The notes under the pieces are model-generated. The model did no database searches and had not been told where the DNA came from. It worked only from the letters and a program-made list of their open reading frames with translations. A stretch of 64,000 bases of DNA, taken from the NCBI GenBank assembly GCA_965112735.1, contig OZ218961.1, positions 1-64,000 of the forward strand. Direction: 5' to 3'. This document shows positions 32,207-41,888 of this stretch, piece after piece (position 1 is the stretch's first letter; each line of letters opens with the position of its first letter). A program made the translations under genes and the position numbers. The DNA comes from Phaeosaccion multiseriatum. Taxonomy: Eukaryota; Ochrophyta, other classes.

Positions 32207-33970
32207 TGCCGTAGTTGGGTTCCCCGCACCTCCCCCATCATCACCCCCCATTGTGCTCTCCCTTGAGATGCGCAGAATGTCGTTGAGAGCGTGGGCCGCC
32301 AAGCAGAGTGCCTCTAGTCCGTCCGCTGCCATCCCCCCCCCCCCCTCGTCCGAGTCGTCCCCTTTCTCGGCCCGAATGGCCTCCATGAGCGCCTCGCAGC
32401 TCCCCTGCAGGATGTTGGCCCCCACCTCAGCTGCAAAGCCCCTCTCCTGCTCTGTGGCCGAGTTGGTGATACGCGTACAAGCGTCGAAGAGCTTAGGGAG
32501 GAGGGCACAGCAGCACGTGCGCACCTGCACGGGGTTCATCTTAAGGGAGGGGAGAGCAGGAGCGGCAGAGAGGGCAGAGGGAGATGTTTGAGATATACCT
32601 CCTCACCCCCACAGGGCCCCAGAGGGAACGGCAGACGCCTCCTTCGCCGCCTTCCTTCGCCACCTGCCTGCCTCCCTGCCTTCCTTCCTGCCTTCGCTAC
32701 CTGCCTGCCTTCCTGCCTTCCTTCCTGCCTTCGCTACCTGCCTGCCTTCCTGCCTTCCTTCCTGCCTTCGCTACCTGCCTGCCTTCCTTCCCGCCTTCCT
32801 GCCTTCCTGCCTTCGCTACCTGCCTGCCTTCCTGCCTTCCTTCCTTCGCTTCGTGCCTGCCTTCCGTCCTTCCTTCCTTCGCTACCTGCCTGCCTGACTG
32901 CCTTCCTTCCTTCGCTACCTGCCTGCCTTCCTGCCTTCCTTCCTTCGCTACCTGCCTGCCTCCCTGCCTTCCTGCCTTCGCTACCTGCCTGCCTTCCTGC
33001 CTTCCTTCCTTCGCTACCTGCCTGCCTGACTGCCTTCCTTCCTTCGCTACCTGCCTGCCTTCCTGCCTTCCTTCCTTCGCTACCTTCCTGCCTTCCTGCC
33101 TTCCTTCCTTCGCTACCTGCCTGCCTTCCAGCCTTCCTTCCTTCGCTACCTGCCTGCCTTCCTGCCTTCCTTCCTTCCTTCCGTCCTTCCTTCCTTCCCT
33201 CCTTCCCTCCTTCCTTCCGTCCTGCAAAAGACCAAGATGACCCTCCCCTCTGCCCTTGCCCATATGACTGCCCTCTCCCCCTCCCCCCCCCTGCCCTAAG
33301 CACTGCCCCACCGCACCTTTCCCTCCTGCAAGCATGCCCTGACGGCGCTGTAGGCCTCCCCTGCGAAGGGCCGTAGATGGCAGCCCATGTTGACGGCGTA
33401 CTGGTACAGCGTCTGCAGCGCCGCTTGCTTCTCCTGCATGGCGGACGTGTTCAGCCCGAAGATCTGCGAGGAGGGTGGGGCAAATGGCAGTCAATGGAGG
33501 TGGATGAAGGGAAGGTGAAGCTTAGGTGAACGACTGAAGCTAAGGTGAAGCTTAGGTGAGCATCTGAAGGTAAGGTGAAGCTTAGGTAAACGTCTGACAT
33601 GAGGGAAAAGGCCACAAGGGGGGGAGGTAAGACGAAGGGTTTTGGGGTTAGACGACATCGATCTTGTCCCTAGTCCTCCCATTTTTCATCCACTGCCATC
33701 CCCCACCTGTGTGCCCAGACCACGTATGTCGCAGCTAATGGCCACCATTCCCTCCGCCTCCATCTCCGCTCGAGCCGCCGCCGGATTGCTCACTCCATCG
33801 TCCTCAAACACCTGATAGAGGCATATGGGGGACAGGAGTTAGAGGCATATGGGGGGGGGGGGGGCGTTCTTCCTCACAGTCGAGGCCACCTGAACACCGA
33901 CACGCAAAGACAGGCACACACACACACAAGCATACACACACGCATACACACACAAACATACACACACAAG

Positions 33971-34001
<31 letters not shown>

Positions 34002-37000
34002 GCACACGCACACACACACACCTACACTCCCAACACCACCCACCTTGAACTGCGAGGGGCGTGCCACTGTCCTGAGGAGGGGGGGCAGCACAGCGGAGAG
34101 GTAGGGGGCGAAGTCTTTGCCGAGCACACCCGCGATGCGCGCACAGCCCATCTGCACGTAGCCGAGGTCCACGTGTTGGTCATTCGCATTCCCAGCGCCA
34201 TCTGTGGACGGGGAGACGAGAGGCCCGAGCACCGCCATCATGTCGTGCGCGTCTTGCCTTCATCGTGAGGACAGAGGAGGGAGGGAGGGAGGGAGGGAGG
34301 GAGGGAGGGAGGGAGGGAGGGAGGGAGGGAGGGAGGGAGGGAGGGAGGGAGGGAGGGAGGGAGGGAGGGAGGGAGGGAGGGAGGGAGGGAGGGAGGGAGG
34401 GAGGGAGGGAGGGAGGGAGGGAGGGAGGGAGGGAGGGAGGGAGGGAGGGAGGGAGGGAGGGAGGGAGGGAGGGAGGGAGGGAGGGAGGGAGGGAGGGAGG
34501 GAGGGAGGGAGGGAGGGAGGGAGGGAGGGAGGGAGGGAGGGAGGGAGGGAGGGAGGGAGGGAGGGAGGGAGGGAGGGAGGGAGGGAGGGAGGGAGGGAGG
34601 GAGGGAGGGAGGGAGGGAGGGAGGGAGGGAGGGAGGGAGGGAGGGAGGGAGGGAGGGAGGGAGGGAGGGAGGGAGGGAGGGAGGGAGGGAGGGAGGGAGG
34701 GAGTAGGGAGGAGGGAGGAGGGAGGAGGGAGGAGGGAGGAGGGAGGAGGGAGGAGGGAGGAGGGAGGAGGGAGGAGGGAGGAGTGAGGAGTGAGGAGAAA
34801 GGAGGGAGGAGGGAGGCCATGAGGGGTCATGAAGTGCAGGTCAGGGAAAGAGGGGAAGGGAAAGAGGGGAAGGGAAAGAGGGAAGGGATCAGGTGAAGGA
34901 CGCCTAAATGCCCCTCAGTTGCTGCCTGACCTGAAGTGTTGCTTTCCCACCGCGTTGCCAGCCATGGCCATGCCCTCCACAGCCTTGCCTCTGAGAAGCA
35001 CCACCTGTTGGCATGGGGGAGGGGAGTTAGAGGCACATGGGGGAAGGGGGAGTTAGAGGCATATGGGGGAAGGGGTAGTTAGAGGCATATGGGGGAGGGG
35101 AGTTAGAGGCATATGGGGGAGGGGAGTTAGAGGCACATGGGGGAAGAGGGAGTTAGAGGCACATGGGGGAAGAGGGAGTGGGGCGCGTGGAGGGGATGCA
35201 GATGCAAGAGGAGGGCCGGAAGGAAGGGGGTGGAGGTTAGGGGGAGGCGAGAAGGGATGAGAGAAGGGAGGAGAGAAGGGAGGAGAGAAGGGAGGCGAGA
35301 AGGGAGGCGAGAAGGAGTCCTTGGGACACCCGCTTCACTTTCAGTTTCACTTTCAGTTTCACTTTCAGTCTCCGTGAATATCTGTCCCTCCCTTCCGTAC
35401 CTGCCCCTTATCGTCCCCCCCGGGGGCCTGCAAGATGCCCTTTGCGATGCCCATAAAGTGGGCGTAATAAGGCAGGAAGTGACCCCCAATCACGTTAGCC
35501 ACGTTGGCGACGGCGGACAGCGCCTCCTGAAGCACCACCACGTGAGGGTTGGGCTGTGACAGCAGCTGCAGCAGCCCAGATAGGAGCGCGTCTTTCTGAA
35601 ACGCCAAGTGCCGGTAGGCGCAGTGCGCGGGGGAGGCGAAGACGGCGACAGACAGGGCGGCGAGGGCCTGCAGACGGGGCATGCCCGCGTTGACTCCCTC
35701 GGGACTCAAGCTCGCCACGAGCACAGGCACCACCTGGTGGGTGGATGCAAGGAGGGCAGTGAATGGAAGGATGGTAGAGCATACGATGTGAGGATGTACG
35801 TTTCGATAGCTGCAACTGGAGGAGCAATTACACATGATACATACATCGAAGGACGTGTGTCACTTGCTCTGTTCGGAAAGAAGAATAGAATAGAATCGGT
35901 TGCTCTGTTTGTTTCAAGGGGTGGGAGAGCTCCTCCCTCCTCCCCTCTCTCCCCTCCCCTCCCCTCCCCCCCTCACCTGGGCATGAAACATCTCCTGGAA
36001 GGAGGGCCCTTCCTTTGTCTCCTGCTCGGTGAACAACTCACTCATCCTCCTCAGACAGAACAGCAGCTGCCACCTCACCCTCGGATGCGGGTCCCCTGCA
36101 AAGTGCAGCAGCGGCGGCAGCATCTCCGGCAAGAGCGCATGCATGTCCTTCTGACAGCCGTCGGAGAGGAGCGCCAAGGCAAGCAGTGCCGCCCTCCTCT
36201 TCTTCCAGTCTCCTCCGTCCGCCAGAAAGCCTCGAATGAGAGGGAAGGCCACATTGAGGACCATCTTGCCACCCACGGCCGTGGCAATGCGGTCGAGCGC
36301 CACTGCGGCAACATCGCTCACCTCCTCCCCCTCTGCGTCCTCCCCCTCGCCGTCGCCATCTGCACCCAGCCCTCCTGCGCCAAAGTCAATTTGACCAAAG
36401 TCCAGTCGCTGTGCCCACTGCATCCCTGAGCTCTGCCCTCCCCCCTGCCCCTCTTCGTCGTCATCGTCCTCAAGCTGACTGAGCATGTCGACAATGATGG
36501 GCACCATGGACCCAAGCACAGAGGCACCCACCTTGCGCACCGCACCGGGGTCTCTGAAGAGGAGGGAGGGAGGGTGGAGAGAGGAGAGAAAGAAAGGAAG
36601 GAGGGGGGTAGAGGAAGAGAGAGAGAGAAACAGGGAGAGAGAAGGGGAGAGGGCAATGAAAGAGTACACAAGCGAAAGACCGCGGGGTGAGACAAGGATT
36701 GGGCCCCCCCCCGGCTCGACCCCCAACACCACGAAGAGAAATAGAGAGTCGGGCCAGGAAAGGGACAAGGCAGAGGAGCAAGAGAGAGTCGGGCCTCCCT
36801 TCAGGCGACATGCAAGTCCGTCTGTCCAGGCACCTTCTGCCCTTGTGTCCCGATACCTTCTGCACCCAACAACTTATCCACCCACCCACCCACCTGCCCA
36901 TCCCCCCACCCACACACTCACCCACCCACCCATTCATATACCACACCCGCTTACCTCTCGCAGAAGGAGACGAAGAACTCGAGCGCCACCTCCCTCGTGC

Positions 37001-39205
37001 CCACTTCTAAGGCTCTGCTCTGCGCCAGCTGCTCCATGGCCTGCCCGACCTCTCTGACGCTTGCCCTGAGGAGGGTGGGCTGCTTGTCGGCCACCACGGT
37101 AAGGCACGAGAGGGCTTCCACAGCAAGGTCCTCTTTGCCTTCGTTCAGCACCTCCCCCACCACCTGAGTGGACAGAGGGTTGGAGGGTTGGAGGGTTGGA
37201 GGTTACAGGGAGGCAGGGAAGGAAGCATGGGTGAGTGGGCAGTTTGCCCTCCCGCTCTATTCCTCTTTCTCTCTCACTCTCGCTCTCTCCCTTCTCTCTC
37301 CCCTCTTCCTCTTGCGGGGGGAATGACACCCACACACCCCCCACACACCGCACATACCCACGCTGCCCGTGGGCTGCCATCCGCCCTACCTGCAGCATCT
37401 GTGGGATGAGGGGGCTGCACAGCGTGAGTGCGTGCGCGTCCATGCTCTCGTCCTGCAGGAAGGAGCACGCGGCCTTGAGGGCCGCCACGCGCACACCCAC
37501 GTCCGAGGGGTGCCGCAGACCAGAGGCGAAGATCTGCCAACAGGTGTATGGGCAGGTATATGGGCAGGTGTATGGGCAGGTGTATGGGCGTGGATCAGGG
37601 TGGGTTGAGTTGGGGCAGGGGGTAGGGGTAGGAGGGTGAAACTGGACCCGCAACAGCTCACTGAAGCGAACACTGGAGCGAACACTGAAGCTGGGACGAA
37701 TCTCCTACCCATCTGCTTCCATCTGCTTTCAAGCATGTCTCCTTCCATCTACTCCGCCATTCTTCATCTCGTGCCCATCTGCTGCCATCTGACTGACCTC
37801 GAGCAGCGTGAGTGCGTGGGGCTTGAGCGCTTGTCCAGCGTACTCCGCGAGCTTCTCCACAACAGTCAGCCCCACCACCGCTCTGTGCACCGTGTCCAAG
37901 GAGGAGGGGGAGGAGGAGGAGCACTCCGCACACAGGGTCAGGGTCAGCTGCATCAGCTCCGGCCATGTCTGCTCTGGCTGTACCACCATCTTCCCTGCCT
38001 GCCCTGCCTGTCCGGGGCCGCTGAGGGACGCGTCCGCTACCTGGCCGATGGTGTGCGCCACCTGAGTAGAGGCATATGGGGGGGGGGGAGGGAGGATGTT
38101 AGAGCAGAGGGGAGTGGAGGGAATGGTGACCACCCCACTGAGTGTCAGCGCTGTTGAGCAAGTACCGGCACTAAGCACCATGTGCCATGAGGGAAGGAGA
38201 GAGAGAGAGAGAGGGAGGGAGAGGGAGAGGGAGAAAAGGAAAGAGCGACCGAGAGAGAAGAGAGACACCATACCCCATGCATGCACGCACCATACCCCAT
38301 GCATGCACGCACCATACCCCATGCATGCACGCACCATACCCCATGCATGCACGCACCATACCCCATGCATGCACGCACCATACCCCATGCATGCACGCAC
38401 CATACCCCATGCATGCACGCACCATACCCCATGCATGCACGCACCATACCCCATGCATGCACGCACCATACCCCATGCATGCACGCACCATACCCCATGC
38501 ATGCACGCACCTTAAGGCGGATGTGACCCGCGGGCTCTCCGACGACACTTCTGAGGAGGCATTCTCGGAGGGCGAAGCGCGTGCTGGGCTGGATGCGCTG
38601 CCAGGTGTCACTACGGCGGCTGAGGGGGGAGACGGAAGAGGAGGAGGAGGAGGAGGGGGAGGGCTGAGACAAGGGGGTGAGGGTGGTGAGTACGTTCGGG
38701 TGGCAGGGCGTACTTCCAGGGGCTCAAAAGGCGAGTGTTGACCAATGGGGGCTATGTATGCAGCTTGCTGGGTGCAAGGCCCTGAGCGTGGCGGGGAGGG
38801 TGGTGGAATGATGGCTACAAGAAGGAGTCAAGTGAGAGTGAGGAGAGTGCAAGCAAGGCGTTCCCTGCACAATATCCAATGAAGCGCCTTTGCGATGGCC
38901 AATCGATTGGTGAGGCGGAGGGGCGGCGCGGAGGGGCGGCGGCCGAGGGTAGTGGAGAGCAGTGCTTACCTGAAGAGCGACCTGAGCAGCACTGCGGCCA
39001 TGGCCCTCTGGGGCTCATCCGCCCCCGTCTGCTGTCCCTGCGGTGCCCCCCCTTCCCCTGCCCCTGCCAGTATCCTGCACAGCCCCTCGGTGGCCTGGTC
39101 TGGACTGGACTCCTTGATTTGTTCCCACACCACCTCGGCCTCCTTTCTGGCCGCGTTGTCCACCCCCATGAAGGCAGCAATGAGCTGCTCCAGCGAAGGA
39201 AGCAT
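30804..39205 (-). CDS. Importin-5 / karyopherin beta-3 (RanBP5, Kap121-type)
   Basis: Thirteen exons, 1346 residues, read right to left: 39205-38970, 38619-38511, 38061-37798, 37533-37390, 37163-36955, 36553-35977, 35733-35401, 35004-34931, 34257-34044, 33811-33707, 33463-33317, 32539-31481, 31373-30804. Every junction is GT-AG and keeps frame. The protein is HEAT-repeat throughout. It starts [20 protein letters not shown], the usual importin-beta N-terminal helix pair. Typical IPO5 segments follow, such as [34 protein letters not shown] and QQYLP-like [14 protein letters not shown]. It would carry ribosomal proteins, histones and similar cargo into the nucleus and be released by Ran-GTP. Length exceeds the usual ~1100 because of acidic (DDDDEEGQ), Ser-rich and Glu-rich insertions and a Pro/Thr/Ala-rich segment near the C-terminus. 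Introns are packed with minisatellites. Confidence 0.92.
32655..33225. repeat. CCTTCCTTCGCTACCTGCCTG minisatellite (importin-5 intron 11)
   Basis: A unit of about 25-37 bp made of CCTTCC, TTCGCTACC and TGCCTG blocks, repeated roughly 17 times and fading into (CCTT)n at 33165-33225. Lies in the intron between exons ending 33317 and starting 32539. Confidence 0.93.
34276..34816. repeat. (GGGA)n array plus GGGAGGA repeats (importin-5 intron 8)
   Basis: About 428 bp of perfect GGGA tetranucleotides (34276-34703) is followed by a GGAGGGA heptamer array to 34816. On the gene's strand it is (TCCC)n, extending almost to the acceptor of exon 9 at 34258. Confidence 0.97.
35020..35175. repeat. GTTAGAGGCATATGGGGGA minisatellite (importin-5 intron 7)
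   Basis: About seven copies of GTTAGAGGCATATGGGGGA or its CACATG variant lie next to the exon 8 acceptor. The same word occurs singly beside the acceptors of exons 3 and 10. Confidence 0.92.
38272..38510 (-). repeat. 22-bp minisatellite starting at the importin-5 intron 2 donor
   Basis: About eleven near-perfect copies. On the gene's strand each unit starts GTGCGTGCATGCATGG and the first unit begins exactly at the 5' splice site after exon 2 (AAG|GTGCGT at 38511/38510). Every unit is therefore a potential donor. Confidence 0.95.
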
Positions 39206-39995
39206 GGTCAAATAGACGCTCGAGACAATCAACCAACCAATTCAACCCTCCCTCGCCTCCGTTGCTGCTCACAGCGAGCTTTTTTCAAGAGGGGGGGGGA
39301 CTTTATTTAAGAGGGGGGGAGCTTTGAAGATTCAAATGCCTGATACAAATGGCGAACACGGCCTGGATGTCGAAGTACACTACTTGGGCCCATTTTTCAT
39401 TTTTCTCTTTTCTCTCTCTCTTTCTTCTCTGTATTCATGTATTCATTTTTTGTTCGGTGGCTATTCACACACTACTCACAGCTCCTTTCTCATGTACACA
39501 CGTGCCGCCCACAGCGGATGGTGGGAATGTGAGCATGGAGAAACGGACAAGGGAACAAGTTAAGGGATGGAGGAAAGGAGGGGAGTATCCGACAGCTCCA
39601 CAACGGGAGCAACAGTCCGGATGAGTCGTTCGGGGAGGGGGAAAAGAAGCTCGGCTCTGCTGACACTCTGGCAGTCTTGACACTCTGACAGGGTCTGAGG
39701 GGGGTACAGTATGGAGTCCGAAGGTGTCGTTACTGTACCCTTACCTTACCCTCTTGGCCAGGCTACTCCTTTGCCTGTCCGCCGCCTCCCCCCCCCCACC
39801 TTCTCTCTCTTCATCTTCTCACCATTCCGATCACCCGGACCCCCCTTCCCCCACCTTCCCTTCATCTTCCCACCAGACCGACCACAGCACACACGCACCA
39901 GCGGCAAATCATCTCCGCCAAGGACACACCAAGGGTCTCTTGGTAAAGGGCAAAGGGCAAAGGGCCTTTGGTGAGGGGCAAAGCGCCTCTTCGTT
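39206..39995. other. Spacer between importin-5 and TAG
   Basis: Importin-5 promoter side and TAG 3' flank. Contains G/A-rich patches (39287-39320), pyrimidine runs, and GGGCAAAGGGCAAAGGGC near 39945-39965. No gene recognised. Confidence 0.5.
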
Positions 39996-41537
39996 CTATA
40001 CTTTGGCGCACAGAACGGTCTTGCGGAAGCAGCGCTTCTCGTGGTCGTTGACCATGCCCACGGTCTGCATGTAAGCGTAGCAGATGACAGGCCCCACGAA
40101 CATCGCCCCCTTCTTCTTCAGCGCTTTGGCCATCGCTTTGGACGCAGGGCTCTGAGTGGGGGCGTCTTTGAAGCACTACGGAGGAGGGGAGGGAGGGAGG
40201 GAGGGAGGGAGGGAGAGGGAGGGAGAGAGGGAGGGAGGGAGGGAAGGAGGGAGGGAGGGAAGGAGGGAGGGAGGGAGGGAGGGAGAGAGGGAGGGAGGGA
40301 GGGAGGGAGGGAGGGAGGGAGGGAGGGAGGGAGGGAGGGAGGGAGGGAGGGAGAGGAGAGGGAGAAAGGAAGGAGGGGGATAGAGGGAGGGAGACAAGAG
40401 AGGAAGAGAGAGAAATAGGGAGAGAGGGAAGGGGGGAGGGAGGGAGGGAGGGAGGGAGGGAGGGAGGGAGGGAGGGAGGGAGGGAGGGAGGGAGGGAGGG
40501 AGGGAGGGAGGAAGAATGACAAAGAGAGAAACAAAGAGGGGTGCGAGAGCGAGAAGAGCGGAGGGTGACAGAGAAAGAAGACAGGGGAGGGGAGGGTGGA
40601 GAGAGAAACAAGAAAGGGACGGGGCGGAGAGAGTGAGTCAGAGCGGAAGCCGCGGGGCTGCTCTCGGCCGGAGAAAGCCGAAACAGCAGCAGCAGAAGGA
40701 GGAGCAGAGGGACTGGGTGATACAGCAGTTGGTGATCCGCACCCACTTGTAGGTCTGGGTTCTGGACGGGCAGTCCTCCGGGCACGAAGCTCCAGAGGAA
40801 GCGACTGAGCCCCCCCTCCCCGCCGTGCTCCTGCTGCAGCTCCGAGCACACTTTGGCGTTGACTACGACGCTCTTGAGCTTGTTGCTGCGGTGCAGCCGT
40901 TGGTGAAAATGCAAAGGCAGCCAGTGAGTACCATGGGCATCACACGGACATCAACGCAGGTGGTCCGGAGGACCCATGTCTTCCTCTCATTCCCGCCCCC
41001 CCTCTCCTCTCCCCTCTCTCTCACCGGTTGCGGATGATGTCCTGTGCTTGACAGAGTCTCTCTGCGGTCTCGTCGGCGTCCCATTTGGCGAGGGTTGCGA
41101 TGTCGAAGTTGGCAAAGCGCTGACGAAATGCGTCCCTCTTGTTGAGCACGCAGCTCCAGCTCAACCCAGCCTGCCGCAAAAAGTGATACACGAAGAGCAG
41201 AGAGGGTGTTAAGCTTACTCCTACAGGTGTAAACGACACTGACGAGCTAAGCTTTCAAGCTGGAACCAGCACTTTGGGTAGTCCCTGAAAGCCTCCCAGT
41301 ACGAGGATTTCGATACCTGAAAGCCTCCCAGTACGAGGAATTCGAACAATTTATTGTCGTCGCGGAGAGGAGTGCCCCACTCGGTGTCGTGATAGGCGAG
41401 GAGGGTAGGGGAGAAGCCCGAGTTTACTCCCCCCCAATTGCACCTGCTGACGGAGCTGCTGGCGCCAGTCGCAGAGTCGGCAGAGGCAGGGCCGCTGGTC
41501 GGCAGGGACGAGTAGGGAGGTGAAGAGGTAGTAGTAG

Positions 41538-41578
<41 letters not shown>

Positions 41579-41685
41579 GTATTAGCCCTTGTTGAGGGGC
41601 GGCAAGTCCTCTTTGCTTCTGCAGCGGGCTCCTCTTCCACTTGGGCAACACCCCGTGCCCTCTTCCTCTTCTCTACTGCAAGCAT
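39996..41685 (-). CDS. DNA-3-methyladenine glycosylase I (TAG)
   Basis: Four exons: 41685-41317, 41170-41025, 40885-40747, 40175-39996; 277 residues, ATG at 41685. An N-terminal ~80-residue extension is basic, then Ala/Ser-rich. The core matches bacterial TAG: CNWGG (Cys 82), LLAYHDTEWG (His 99), FQAGLSWSCVLNKR, IIRNRNKLKSVVVNAKV, FLWSFV, MAKALKKKGAMFVGPVICYA and VNDHEKRC (His 263, Cys 267). The Cys/His/His/Cys zinc set is complete. TAG flips out and excises 3-methyladenine as the first step of base-excision repair. The Glu that contacts the base in Escherichia coli TAG (LEG, Glu 38) is Gly here (LVLGGFQAG, residue 120). Intron 1 begins with a 29-bp near-copy of the preceding exon end. Intron 3 holds long (GGGA)n arrays. 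Confidence 0.9.
40181..40512. repeat. (GGGA)n arrays in TAG intron 3
   Basis: Two tetranucleotide blocks (40181-40350, 40432-40512) are separated by GA-rich sequence. The first reaches to within about 6 bp of the exon 4 acceptor. Confidence 0.95.
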
Positions 41686-41888
41686 AGTGCCCAATCACGA
41701 AGAGGAGAACAAAAGGTAGCGCGGGAACGCTTTTCCCCCCTTTCTCCCGTCATGAGAGAGCACCGGGCTCCTTTTCGCCGTCTAGTGCCATCCACACCCC
41801 CCCCCGCCCCGAGCGGCTAAAAGTAAATTTATTAACTTGTTCTGTGTGGTGCGGAGAGCAAAGGCGCAAGAGAGAGAGAAAGAAGATC
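41686..41888. promoter_or_regulatory. Putative bidirectional promoter (TAG / ASADH)
   Basis: 203 bp between divergent ATGs, so both genes must share this interval for promoters and 5' UTRs. Contains a C/G run and TAAAAGTAAATTTATTAAC near 41819-41837, the only AT-rich patch. Confidence 0.4.

Noticed and set aside
32588-33494. Long Pro/Ser/Leu-rich and Arg/Lys/Gly-rich frames
   Set aside because: Both strands of the CCTTCC minisatellite in importin-5 intron 11.
34180-34896. LPPSLPPS and GREGGREG frames
   Set aside because: Readings of the (GGGA)n microsatellite; no unique protein sequence.
38272-38510. Regular 22-bp direct repeats resembling a CRISPR array
   Set aside because: There are no spacers between units, the genome is eukaryotic, and the array starts at a splice donor; it is a minisatellite.
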